51,594 bases of DNA from Lentisphaeria bacterium (GTDB lineage Bacteria; Verrucomicrobiota; Lentisphaeria; Victivallales; UBA1829), in contig JAGCNI010000004.1 of NCBI GenBank assembly GCA_017646015.1, forward strand, positions 1-51,594. Direction: 5' to 3'. The notes beneath the pieces are model-generated. The model saw only the letters and a list, made by a program, of their open reading frames with translations. It searched no databases and was not told where the DNA came from. A program made the position numbers and the translations under genes. Below are positions 1 to 8,272 of the stretch, piece after piece; the stretch's first letter is position 1; the number at the start of each line of letters is the position of its first letter.

Positions 1-171
1 CCAACGGTTGCCGACAGTTCTGCCGCAACATTCTGCTTTCTGTGCCAGTGCAGCTGTTCCGTCTCCTTTGACCTGATCTGCCAGATCGATTTCAATTTTT
101 TCTTTTGCCAGATATTCACGGAATGCTTCAAGCGTTGTGAACTGTGCAATTTTCGGATAGTTCTGTGCCAT
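1..171 (-). CDS. NADH:flavin oxidoreductase (Old Yellow Enzyme family), N-terminal part only
   Basis: Only the first 57 codons lie in the window; the gene runs off the left edge. The start ATG at 171 follows the stop of the cupin regulator by 2 bases. The visible peptide has the opening seen in OYE-like NADH:flavin oxidoreductases: a short lead (YPKIAQFTTLEAFREYL), a variable acidic stretch and then TVGNRW at its end, the position where the TIM-barrel strand with the conserved GNR(W/I) motif begins. Family knowledge: FMN enzymes reducing activated C=C bonds. It is the last visible gene of an operon with a short-chain dehydrogenase, a flavoprotein and a regulator, so a role in reducing an organic substrate is an inference. 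The active site cannot be checked. Confidence 0.6.
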   Translation of the reverse strand, partial: MAQNYPKIAQFTTLEAFREYLAKEKIEIDLADQVKGDGTAALAQKAECCGRTVGNRW

Positions 172-173
172 AT

Positions 174-722
174 TCAAAACCTTTTTCCTTTCCGGAGATG
201 GACAAGGATCATCTCCAAATCTTCCAATGCTTCAAAAGTATGCGGCAGCAGAGCATCGAACTGGATCGACATGCCTGCTGTCAATTCGTAATTTTCTTTT
301 GGGAGAGAGAAACGCAGCTTCCCTTTCAGAACCCAGCACATCTCATAATCATCCCGGTGCAGTTCCGGTGTGGAGACCATTGCGCCCGCCTCTGCTCTGG
401 CATACATACAGCGCATGTTGCCGTAGCTCACCCTGCGGAAAGTGAAAGAACCGGACCGATAATGTTCTTCATCCACCAGATGTGATATTCGGTTTTCTGC
501 CAAAGCTATAAAGTCAGAGAGTGTCATCCCGAAGACTTTTGCCAGACGGTACAGCGTTTCCATTTCCGCATTATTATTGTTTCGTTCCAGTTTTGAGATC
601 ACACTGACCGAGACTCCACTGCGGAGAGAGAGTTCCTCCAGACTCATCTTTTCCCGTTTCCGGAGATCCCGGAGAATACTGAAATCACATAATTCTTTTT
701 GAGGAACAGCTGATTCACTCAT
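174..722 (-). CDS. XRE-family transcriptional regulator with C-terminal cupin domain
   Basis: 182 residues. Residues about 17-74 form an XRE/Cro helix-turn-helix (LRKREKMSLEELSLRSGVS, then VISKLERN), and about 100-180 a small cupin barrel (HRDDYEMCWVLKGKLRFSL, later PHTFEALED). This HTH-plus-cupin architecture is common in regulators of amino-acid or small-molecule catabolism, where the cupin binds the effector. The ATG at 722 is chosen because the longer frame runs deep into the preceding flavoprotein gene; with this start the two genes overlap by 8 bases, so translation is probably coupled. It sits inside the operon it may control. The inverted repeat at 3441-3459 in front of the first gene is a possible operator, but that link is inferred. 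The effector is unknown. Confidence 0.8.
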   Translation of the reverse strand: MSESAVPQKELCDFSILRDLRKREKMSLEELSLRSGVSVSVISKLERNNNNAEMETLYRLAKVFGMTLSDFIALAENRISHLVDEEHYRSGSFTFRRVSYGNMRCMYARAEAGAMVSTPELHRDDYEMCWVLKGKLRFSLPKENYELTAGMSIQFDALLPHTFEALEDLEMILVHLRKGKRF

Positions 723-2607
723 GCAGTTTTCCCTCCCGGTATTCTTTCCAAACCGTTTCAAACCAACCATCCGGATGCGGAACTTCACGACAGTTTTCCC
801 ACGAGATTTCCGGTGTGCCATCTTTTCCCGCATGACACAACATCATTTTTTTGCGATATGCCGGATCTTCCGGAGCCAGCTTCCATTTCGATTCCAAACC
901 GTTGTGGATCGGAATACCGTTTTCCGAGAGCACGATCGAACCTCCGCGTGAACCGGAGGTCTTGATCTGTTCCGCAATACTGGTCAGATAATAGAGATGT
1001 GCAAGACACAACTGACGGTTCCGCAATGTTTCTGTGTAATCATCCGGTTTCAAGCCGCCCAAGCCGTCCTGAAGCAAACGCTGATACTGTTGACGGGCTT
1101 CGGATAAGGCGGCAGTGACATTTTCTGCGGATCGGATAAATGCTCCGGCACGGCTCATTCTCTGTTGGAACTCCATACGTTCTTTCCGCCAATCCAGTTG
1201 TGCATCAAGATTTGTCTGATGTTGGAGTTCAGACAATGCCGCTTCTGCAATCTTTTCTGCATTCCGGGGCAGGGGGGAACTCTTATTTCCAGCAATGCGT
1301 TCTGCTGCACGGAATGCACCTGCCTGTCCTGCATTGAAGGCACTCCCGCCGGGACGTGTCACTCCATGTGAGCCATTGACTTCTCCCACCGGAAAGAAAT
1401 GGGAAAGATTGGTCGATTCCCACCATTTATCCGCTGCCAGTCCACCGTTGTTATGTTGGGCACAGACAGCAATCTCAAGCATTTCTGATTCCAATTTGAT
1501 TCCGTGTGCCGCATAGAGCTCGATCGCGGGCATATTCATTTTCTGCAACCGTTCCAATGGCGTGTTGCCAAACGCATTGGAGCGGGTCAGATAAAGTTGC
1601 GTTTCTTCGCCGAGCGAATCAAAATCAAAATCCTCCGGATCACTGCGGTAATCCAGATAAACTCTGTTGCCGCGTTCAACGGTTTCTACATAGGTGAATA
1701 TATCGATCAGGGAAGAGCCCGGGACATGTCCCGCCGCAAAGGGCCATTGATAGCCTTTCAGAAAAATCATGTCATACATCTCTGCTGTACTGCTGAAATA
1801 TTCCCGCAGAAATTCCCGTTCCGTACCGTTCTGATCCACAGAGACAAAACGGGGCAGGACCTGCATATAACTGCCGGATACATTCCAGCGGAATTTCAGG
1901 GATGCCAACCCGTATTGAGATTCCGCAAGATTTCTGGTTTCCGCTCCGATTTCCAATGCCAGCCCGATCGCTCCTGTATGAACTTTGGGATAGACACTGG
2001 TCGCATACAATCCGCCCGGTCCTCCCACTGCAAAAACCACATTTTCTGCCAGAACAGCCTCCAGTTCTCCTGTCAGTCGATCCGCAAAAACAGCTCCGAT
2101 ACAACGGTTCGTTTCCGGATCTTTCAAAAGACGGACTGCATTTTTATATTCCATGACAGAAATCGCACGCCGTTTCAATTCTGCTGTCAGTGCACGACAC
2201 ATATCGCGGGAGGTATAAGGTCCGCAGCTCGTGGCTCGCCGTTTCGGATCATGATCGGTTTTATATCCGATATATTGTCCGTATTCATCATGAGGAAAAG
2301 GAACCCCCAATGCCGCCAGATGAGAGAATGCCGGAACAGACATTGCCGCCTCTGCCAACGCAATATCACCATGAACAGAGCCGCCGGCAATCAGATCTTC
2401 TGCCATCAATTCCGGTGAGTCTGCTTCCGTGCCGTACATCCCGAGTTTGTAATAAGTCTGTTTGTCGCTGCCGGTATTGAGGCTGGTTCCCATCTTCAAC
2501 CCTTCCGTATAGACAGCCAGCGGGGCAACCCCCAGAGAGTCCAGCCGTACTGCCGCACACAGCCCGGATGCCCCTGAACCGATAATCAGTGTATGGAGCT
2601 TTTTCAT
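715..2607 (-). CDS. FAD-dependent oxidoreductase of the fumarate reductase/succinate dehydrogenase flavoprotein family
   Basis: 630 residues from the ATG at 2607, which has a purine-rich GGGGG 7 bases upstream; an ATG two codons earlier is too close to it. A Rossmann dinucleotide motif (LIIGSGASG, residues 8-15) opens the protein, and a C-terminal FAD contact region lies near residues 400-450 (FFPVGEVNGSHGVTRPGG followed by NAGQAGAFRAAERI). A helical C-terminal extension follows, as in SdhA/FrdA/AprA-type flavoproteins. No iron-sulfur or membrane-anchor partner is encoded nearby, so this is not a classic respiratory complex. The operon partners are a short-chain dehydrogenase and an OYE-like enzyme, suggesting a soluble redox pathway for an organic compound. 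The substrate cannot be told from sequence. Confidence 0.7.
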   Translation of the reverse strand: MKKLHTLIIGSGASGLCAAVRLDSLGVAPLAVYTEGLKMGTSLNTGSDKQTYYKLGMYGTEADSPELMAEDLIAGGSVHGDIALAEAAMSVPAFSHLAALGVPFPHDEYGQYIGYKTDHDPKRRATSCGPYTSRDMCRALTAELKRRAISVMEYKNAVRLLKDPETNRCIGAVFADRLTGELEAVLAENVVFAVGGPGGLYATSVYPKVHTGAIGLALEIGAETRNLAESQYGLASLKFRWNVSGSYMQVLPRFVSVDQNGTEREFLREYFSSTAEMYDMIFLKGYQWPFAAGHVPGSSLIDIFTYVETVERGNRVYLDYRSDPEDFDFDSLGEETQLYLTRSNAFGNTPLERLQKMNMPAIELYAAHGIKLESEMLEIAVCAQHNNGGLAADKWWESTNLSHFFPVGEVNGSHGVTRPGGSAFNAGQAGAFRAAERIAGNKSSPLPRNAEKIAEAALSELQHQTNLDAQLDWRKERMEFQQRMSRAGAFIRSAENVTAALSEARQQYQRLLQDGLGGLKPDDYTETLRNRQLCLAHLYYLTSIAEQIKTSGSRGGSIVLSENGIPIHNGLESKWKLAPEDPAYRKKMMLCHAGKDGTPEISWENCREVPHPDGWFETVWKEYREGKLHE

Positions 2608-2623
2608 TGTCATGCCCCCGTTC

Positions 2624-3391
2624 TCAGAAACGTTCGATCGTCAAGCCACCATCAACATTGATGACCTGTCCGGTTGAATAGGCAAATGCTCCGGATGCCA
2701 ATGAAGCAACGGCAGCTCCGATGTCTTCCGGCTGTCCCCAGCGACGCTGCAGAGTCAAACCTTCTGCGATCATTTTATCATATTTTGCGGAAACGGTACT
2801 TGTCATATCGCTTTTGATCACGCCCGGACGGATTTCATACACACAGATCCCGTCATCCGCCAGTCGTACAGCAAAGAGTTTGGTTGCCATTGCAACCGCC
2901 GCCTTGGAGAGACAATATTCTCCGCGGTTGATACTTGCATAATCCGCCGAAACAGAACCGATATTGATGATACAACGGAATTTGCCATTGGTATTTTCCA
3001 ACATCTTTTTTGCCGCCAGTTGTGTCAGGAAAAAAGGTCCCCGCAGATTGATCCCGAGCACTCTGTCAAAACTTTCTGCACTCATATCCAGAAGATCCGC
3101 CCGGACATTCGGGGCAACTCCAGCGTTGTTCACAAGGATTTCGATCGAACCGAAATCTGCAAGAAAAGAATCCAGAAGCTGTATTCGGTCTGCTTCATTG
3201 GAAACATCGCAGCGGTAATAGGCACATTTGACGTTGTATTCTTCTGCAATTTTCTGAGCGGCTTCTCTGAATTCATCTGAGTCATTTCTGCCACAGAAAG
3301 CCACATTGTGTCCAGTCGCCGCAAGAGCGCGCACGATCCCCGCACCAATACCCCGGGCTCCACCGGTGATCAATACATTCAATGATTCCAT
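2624..3391 (-). CDS. short-chain dehydrogenase/reductase (SDR), 3-oxoacyl-ACP reductase-like
   Basis: 255 residues. The ATG at 3391 has an AAGGAGAA ribosome site 7 bases upstream; a longer in-frame start at 3436 lacks one. Classical SDR features are complete: TGGARGIG at 9-16 (NAD(P) binding), NNAG at 88-91, N115, S146, Y159 and K163 (YCLSK) as the catalytic set, and a C-terminal INVDGG. The family oxidises or reduces alcohols and ketones with NAD(P). It is first in an operon with a flavoprotein (16-base gap), a cupin regulator and an OYE-like enzyme, so a catabolic oxidoreductase acting on a small polyol or hydroxy-compound is as likely as FabG activity. The exact substrate is not readable. 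Confidence 0.85.
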   Translation of the reverse strand: MESLNVLITGGARGIGAGIVRALAATGHNVAFCGRNDSDEFREAAQKIAEEYNVKCAYYRCDVSNEADRIQLLDSFLADFGSIEILVNNAGVAPNVRADLLDMSAESFDRVLGINLRGPFFLTQLAAKKMLENTNGKFRCIINIGSVSADYASINRGEYCLSKAAVAMATKLFAVRLADDGICVYEIRPGVIKSDMTSTVSAKYDKMIAEGLTLQRRWGQPEDIGAAVASLASGAFAYSTGQVINVDGGLTIERF

Positions 3392-3440
3392 ACAATTCTT
3401 CTCCTTATTATAAAAAAATTTTTCTTTTGTCATCAAAAAT

Positions 3441-3459
3441 ATAGTAAAAATAATACTAT
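3441..3459. promoter_or_regulatory. inverted repeat upstream of the SDR operon (possible operator)
   Basis: ATAGTA, a 7-base AT spacer and TACTAT form a perfect 6-bp inverted repeat about 50 bases before the SDR start. It lies where the promoter of the operon 3391 to <1 must be. A binding site for the operon's own XRE-cupin regulator is the natural guess, but AT-rich sequence makes chance dyads common. Confidence 0.35.
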
Positions 3460-3491
3460 GAGAAAATATTGCAAGCGGAATTATAAAAAAA

Positions 3492-3537
3492 TCCGGATAT
3501 TTTCTGTTATTTTTTCTGATAACAGAAAATATCCGGA
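3492..3537 (-). terminator. rho-independent terminator of the lactate/Etf operon
   Basis: A perfect 19-bp stem (3492-3510 with 3519-3537) with an 8-base loop is followed on the minus strand by a run of six T (3490-3485). It lies 38 bases beyond the stop of the GlcD-like gene. Confidence 0.9.
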
Positions 3538-3574
3538 GTCAATTTGATAGCGAACAGGAACCTGTTTTTATATT

Positions 3575-4978
3575 TCAGGAAAAAAGTTTTCCCGGATTGA
3601 GGATGTTTTGCGGATCAAAGACTTTCTTGATCCCGCTCATCAGGAGTTTTTCCTCCGCACTTAATGATTCTTCCAGATAGGGTCGTTTCGCATAGCCAAT
3701 ACCGTGTTCCCCACTGACTTTTCCACCCAGTTCACGGGCTTTTTCATACAGATCGTTGAAGACAGCCTCCAAATCTTTTTTCCATTGTTCATCGGTGCGA
3801 TCATCCCGCAGAATGTAAATATGCAGATTTCCATCTCCGGCATGACCGAAAGAACGGATCCGGATATGATGTTTTTCCTGTAATGCGTGAGAGAAAAGAA
3901 CAAACTCCGCCACATGTTTGCGGGGAACGACTACATCACATTCATCCATTTCGGTCGTGGAGGCTTTGATCGCTTCCAGAAATGCTCCCCGTGCCGCCCA
4001 GATCGATTCATTCCGTTCCTGTGTATTGGAAATGAAAACATCCAGTGCACCGCATTGCAGACAGATCCCGGCGGCTTCTTCCCAGGCAAGATCCACTTCT
4101 TCTTTACTGGCTCCGTCATACGTCAGCAGCAGATAGGCATCGGAGGTGTTGTCCGGAAATTTCCGGGCGAGAAATTCTTCTGCTGCCAGAATAACTTCCC
4201 GTTCCATGAATTCGACCGCAGTCGGAATGGAACTTGCACGGATCACTGTCGGAACCGCTTTGATCGCCGAGGGCAGATCCGGGAACGGTACCAACAGACT
4301 GATTTTATATTTCGGGAGCGGCAGCAGACGCAATACCGCTTTTGTGACGATCCCAAGTGTTCCTTCCGAGCCGACCATCAGATCTTTCAAACTGTAGCCG
4401 GAACTGTTTTTAACGATCTTTCCGCCGAGCTGCATGATTTCTCCGGAGGGAAGAACAACTTCAAGCCCTCGGATATAATCTCTTGTAACACCGTATTTTA
4501 CAGCTCTCATTCCTCCGGCGTTCGTATTGATATTACCCCCGATCGTGGCTGTTTTTTCGCCCGGATCCGGCGGATAAAACAATCCGGCTGGTTCCACATA
4601 TTTACTGACATCCATCAGGAGAACCCCCGGTTCCAGTGTCAGAGTCATATTTTCTTCATCCAGTTCCAGAAAATGATTCATCAGACTCAGGTCGATCATG
4701 ATTCCGCCATAGAGTGCCACAGAGCCGCCGACCAATCCAGTTCCTGAGCCTCTCGGTGTGACAGGAATATGATTTGCCGCCGCATATTTCATTACAGCCG
4801 CTACTTCTTCCGTCGAGGTCGCACGAACCAATACATCCGGGCGTTTATGCACGCCGGAAAGTTCATCATGACAATAATCTTCCCCAATCATCTCTGCCGG
4901 AATCACCCGTTCTGTTCCGCAGATTGCCTGTAATGCTTCAAGATCAGGTGCTGTAAATGTTTTATATTCCTGTTTCAT
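3575..4978 (-). CDS. FAD-linked 2-hydroxyacid (lactate/glycolate) dehydrogenase, GlcD/LctD-like
   Basis: 467 residues. The PCMH-type FAD domain is clear: [11 protein letters not shown] at 75-85, PPDPG and TIGGN at 136-149, and [14 protein letters not shown] at 197-210. The C-terminal half has GHAGDGNLH and KVSGEHGIG motifs of the GlcD/D-lactate dehydrogenase family. There is no Fe-S domain or membrane segment. The start codon follows the etfA stop directly (TGA then ATG), after larA, etfB and etfA. The order racemase-EtfB-EtfA-dehydrogenase is that of the Acetobacterium-type lct operon, whose dehydrogenase-EtfAB complex couples lactate oxidation to NAD+ using reduced ferredoxin. I infer the same here. 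Glycolate or another 2-hydroxyacid remains possible. Confidence 0.85.
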   Translation of the reverse strand: MKQEYKTFTAPDLEALQAICGTERVIPAEMIGEDYCHDELSGVHKRPDVLVRATSTEEVAAVMKYAAANHIPVTPRGSGTGLVGGSVALYGGIMIDLSLMNHFLELDEENMTLTLEPGVLLMDVSKYVEPAGLFYPPDPGEKTATIGGNINTNAGGMRAVKYGVTRDYIRGLEVVLPSGEIMQLGGKIVKNSSGYSLKDLMVGSEGTLGIVTKAVLRLLPLPKYKISLLVPFPDLPSAIKAVPTVIRASSIPTAVEFMEREVILAAEEFLARKFPDNTSDAYLLLTYDGASKEEVDLAWEEAAGICLQCGALDVFISNTQERNESIWAARGAFLEAIKASTTEMDECDVVVPRKHVAEFVLFSHALQEKHHIRIRSFGHAGDGNLHIYILRDDRTDEQWKKDLEAVFNDLYEKARELGGKVSGEHGIGYAKRPYLEESLSAEEKLLMSGIKKVFDPQNILNPGKLFS

Positions 4979-6169
4979 TCATGCCTCCGCTCTTGCTGTT
5001 TTGATCTGTTGGATCAGTTCCGGAATGATTTTATAAAGATCGCCTTTGATCCCGATGTGAGCCACATTGAAGATCGGAGCATTTTCATCGGTATTGATCG
5101 CTATGATTTTTTCGGCACTGTTCATCCCCGCAACAAACTGGATCGCTCCGGAGACTCCGCAGGTGATAAGCAGTTTCGGTTTGACTGTTCTGCCGCTGAG
5201 ACCGATTTGACAGCGTGCATCCAGCCATCCCGCTTCAATGACCGCCCGTGTGGAGGCAAGACGTCCTCCCAGAAGATCCGCCAATTCCTGAAGCATCTGC
5301 AGATCCTCCGGTTTCTTGATCCCGCGTCCGGCAACAACAAGCACTTCTGCTTCTTCAATTCCTGTTTCCTGATTTTTTTCTGCAACGTTCAGAATCTCAA
5401 TACCGGAACACAGTTTGGAGGGATCCAGTTTACAGTCATGGATCTTGCCATGCGGTGTTGTCTTCGCAGGAATGGAAAAGATTTTATAACGGACCGTGGC
5501 AAACTGCGGACGGTGTCGCGGTGTATTGATATGAGCCATGATATTGCCGCCGTAAGCCGGTCGGATTTGATCCAGATCGGTCTCCGGGGAAATATCCAGC
5601 TTGGTGCAGTCCGCTGTCAAGCCAGTCCTGAAACGTGCCGCCGCACGGGGCGCAAGAGAACGGCCTGTCGGTGTGCCTCCGACAAGTACCGAGGAGGGGC
5701 GGACATTGCGGATAAAATCTTCAAGTACCGCTGTATAAGGTTCGATCCGGAAATGCTGCAATTCCTCCTGATCATACACAAAGACTTCATCCGCACCATA
5801 TTCCAGCAGGATTTCCGCCTGATTCCTGATTCCGGAACCGATCATCAGCGCATAGACCGGGTAGTTTACTTTTTTTGCCAACTCTCCGGCTTTCCCGATC
5901 AACTCAAATGTGACAGGATGAATGTTGCCTTCTTCAATTTCTGCAACAACTGCGATCCCTTTCCATTGACTTTTGTCCACTCCCGGAACTGTATTTTCTT
6001 CCACGTATTCAAAAACACCTCCGCCTTTTTTGATGCAGAGCCGGCACATTCGGCAGGCTGCATTGATCGCAAGACGGTCATTGATGATTTCGATTGCTCC
6101 GAATGGACAGAGGGAGGCCAGTTCTTTTTTATTGACAGCTTTTTCCTGATGTATTTCAATATGCGGCAT
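4979..6169 (-). CDS. etfA: electron transfer flavoprotein alpha subunit with N-terminal ferredoxin-like domain
   Basis: 396 residues. The extra N-terminal segment carries C21, C39, C42 and C45, enough for one [4Fe-4S] cluster, as in EtfA/LctC of confurcating lactate dehydrogenases. The usual EtfA body follows. Its FAD-binding C-terminus shows GLSGRTVKPKLL, then CGVSGAIQFVAGM and AINTDENAPIF. A ribosome site (AGGTGA) overlaps the etfB stop, 4 bases away. It should pair with EtfB and receive or deliver electrons to the neighbouring FAD dehydrogenase in the cytoplasm; the cluster could exchange electrons with ferredoxin. Confidence 0.92.
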   Translation of the reverse strand: MPHIEIHQEKAVNKKELASLCPFGAIEIINDRLAINAACRMCRLCIKKGGGVFEYVEENTVPGVDKSQWKGIAVVAEIEEGNIHPVTFELIGKAGELAKKVNYPVYALMIGSGIRNQAEILLEYGADEVFVYDQEELQHFRIEPYTAVLEDFIRNVRPSSVLVGGTPTGRSLAPRAAARFRTGLTADCTKLDISPETDLDQIRPAYGGNIMAHINTPRHRPQFATVRYKIFSIPAKTTPHGKIHDCKLDPSKLCSGIEILNVAEKNQETGIEEAEVLVVAGRGIKKPEDLQMLQELADLLGGRLASTRAVIEAGWLDARCQIGLSGRTVKPKLLITCGVSGAIQFVAGMNSAEKIIAINTDENAPIFNVAHIGIKGDLYKIIPELIQQIKTARAEA

Positions 6170-6173
6170 AGTT

Positions 6174-6974
6174 TCACCTCAGCTGCTGAAGATATTTGTT
6201 GTCTTCAAGATAATGGAACAGTCTCCGGGAAAGTTCATCGGCTTCACCATTCCACATCTCATGGGTATTGGTGCTTTCCGGCGGAAAGATCCGTTTGACT
6301 TGAGTCGGAGAACCGTTCAGACCATAGTGTGCCGGATCGGTATCCGGCATCTGATCCAGCGTCAATACTGTGATCGGTTTGTCTGCTGTCGCCAACTTTA
6401 ATTTATACGAGGGCAGGCGCGGCTCAAAGATTCCTTTTTCCACTGTGATCAGACAGGGAAAAGAGACTGCTGCCGTTTCCTGATGCAGCGGCATATCCAG
6501 AAGCATTGTGATTTTATTATCGCTGATCCCATTGATTTTGCATACACTTGTGACATGTGGGATATTGAGAAATTCTGCCAGTTCTGCTCCGACTTGTGCT
6601 GTATCTCCATCGGTTGTCTGCTTGCCGCAAATGATCAAATCAAATTCACCGGCTGCCCGGATCCCCTGAGCCAGAGTGTAAGAGGTCGCCAATACATCCG
6701 CTCCGCCGAATCTGCGGTCAGAGAGCAGAAAACCATGATCAACTCCCATCATGAATGCTTCTTTGATTACAGCCTGAGCCTGCGGCGGTCCCATGGTGAT
6801 CACGGTGATTTCCGCATCATATTCCTGTTTGAAACGCAATGCTGTTTCAAGTGCATAAAGATCATAGGGATTCATTTTGGATTCCACCCCGTCCCGTTTC
6901 AATACACCGGTTACGGGATCGATTTCCACTTGCGAGGTTCCGGGAACCTGTTTGATACAGACCGCAATTTTCAT
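6174..6974 (-). CDS. etfB: electron transfer flavoprotein beta subunit, bifurcating type
   Basis: 266 residues, full length for EtfB. The opening MKIAVCIKQVPG is typical. The loop GKQTTDGDTAQVG at 117-129 matches the signature of Etf proteins that bind a second FAD, the bifurcating flavin, in place of AMP. The start ATG overlaps the larA stop by 4 bases (ATGA), so the two are translationally coupled. With EtfA and the GlcD-like dehydrogenase it would form a complex in which NAD+ is reduced at the EtfB flavin. Confidence 0.92.
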   Translation of the reverse strand: MKIAVCIKQVPGTSQVEIDPVTGVLKRDGVESKMNPYDLYALETALRFKQEYDAEITVITMGPPQAQAVIKEAFMMGVDHGFLLSDRRFGGADVLATSYTLAQGIRAAGEFDLIICGKQTTDGDTAQVGAELAEFLNIPHVTSVCKINGISDNKITMLLDMPLHQETAAVSFPCLITVEKGIFEPRLPSYKLKLATADKPITVLTLDQMPDTDPAHYGLNGSPTQVKRIFPPESTNTHEMWNGEADELSRRLFHYLEDNKYLQQLR

Positions 6975-8251
6975 TTGATTTCCTTTCTGCTTATGACAGA
7001 AACACCATCAGGGATGACAGCAAGAGTTGCATCATTTCCCAGTATGGAACGGGCTTTCTGCAATGCTTCTTCAATGGTCGAAGCTGTCTGCATTCCCATT
7101 TTCTGCAACATTGTATGATCGCAATCCTTTGTGACAACAATGACTTTATATTCATTGAGGATCCGTGCGAGGATCTGGAATTGCCATTGATCCGGCTCGG
7201 TCTGATTCCGGGCTACTCCGGCGGTAGCTGCCAGAAGAGCCGCAGGGGATTCCGCCTGTGAAAGATTCCTGTAAAAAGATTCTCCGCCATGACCATCCGA
7301 ACAGCTTGCTGCGATAATAATGATCCCGCCTTTCCGGCAGACCGCTTCGCCGGCTGTCATCCCTTTGACCGACTGATACACATTCTGATCCAGCGGATAG
7401 CCGCCGTTACTGGTCAGAACGATATCTGCTTCCGGAACGTGTACTTCGCAGAGTTTCCGCAGAAAATCACAACCTGCTGCATGTGCTTTTTCCGCATCGC
7501 CGGCAAATGCCCGGACAATTTTCTTTTCCGCATTGATAACCACGTTTACAATGAATGCCAGCTTTGCCTGTTTTGCCGCATAGACCATATCTTCGTGGAT
7601 CGGATTATTTTCCAGATTTCCAGTTCTGGCAAATGGACTCTGTATGAATTCAGAACAATGGTTTGCCAACACGGTTGTGCGGGAGGCGATCCCCGGGAGA
7701 ATACTTTTTCTGCCACCGGAAAAACCTGCAAAGAAATGAGGTTCGATAAAGCCTTCCGCAATCAGCAGTTCTGTCTCAACTGCCAGTTTATTGATGATCA
7801 ATTCACCGCCGGAGGGAAGAGTGCCGATCTTGACAAGTTGATCATCATCTGAAGCATTGTGTACAATGATTCGTTCATTTGCCACAATTTCCCTGCCGAG
7901 TTTTCCCTCCAGTTCTTCCTGTGTCGTTGCACGGTGAAATCCGGTCGCCACCAGAATGGTGATCTCAATTTCCGGATTGCCTTGCCGGAGCCGCTTCAGA
8001 ATTTCCGGCATGATCGTTTTGCTGGGAACAGGACGGGTATGATCACTGGTGATCACAAGTGCAGTTTTTTTTCCGGTGGCAAGCTGTTCCAGCGGAATAG
8101 AACCAATCGGCGCATCCAGTGCCCGTTGTACTTCAGCTGTTTGATCGGCTGCCGCTTCCGGCAGAACCGATTCAAAAATACCGAGAAGATTTTTCTCCGG
8201 CAGGTCAACAGACATTCCTGTTTTACCATAAGGAATTTTGATTTGCACCAT
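6971..8251 (-). CDS. larA: nickel-pincer lactate racemase family protein (LarA/DUF2088)
   Basis: 426 residues, normal for LarA. The conserved SDHTRPVPS lies at 69-77. The residues known from Lactobacillus plantarum LarA (H108, H174, K184, H200) each appear here two positions earlier: H106 (GFHR), H172 (PHFF), K182 (GGRKS) and H198 (ANHC). So the pincer-attachment lysine, nickel ligand and both catalytic histidines are kept. It would interconvert D- and L-lactate, or another 2-hydroxyacid since the family is broad, and so feed the stereospecific dehydrogenase downstream. The cofactor genes larB, larC and larE are not in this window and must lie elsewhere. Confidence 0.9.
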   Translation of the reverse strand: MVQIKIPYGKTGMSVDLPEKNLLGIFESVLPEAAADQTAEVQRALDAPIGSIPLEQLATGKKTALVITSDHTRPVPSKTIMPEILKRLRQGNPEIEITILVATGFHRATTQEELEGKLGREIVANERIIVHNASDDDQLVKIGTLPSGGELIINKLAVETELLIAEGFIEPHFFAGFSGGRKSILPGIASRTTVLANHCSEFIQSPFARTGNLENNPIHEDMVYAAKQAKLAFIVNVVINAEKKIVRAFAGDAEKAHAAGCDFLRKLCEVHVPEADIVLTSNGGYPLDQNVYQSVKGMTAGEAVCRKGGIIIIAASCSDGHGGESFYRNLSQAESPAALLAATAGVARNQTEPDQWQFQILARILNEYKVIVVTKDCDHTMLQKMGMQTASTIEEALQKARSILGNDATLAVIPDGVSVISRKEIK

Positions 8252-8272
8252 AAGATCACATCCTTTATTATG

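Noticed and set aside
1504..2418. 304-codon plus-strand frame opposite the flavoprotein gene
   Set aside because: Antisense to a protein with clear FAD motifs; no ribosome site.
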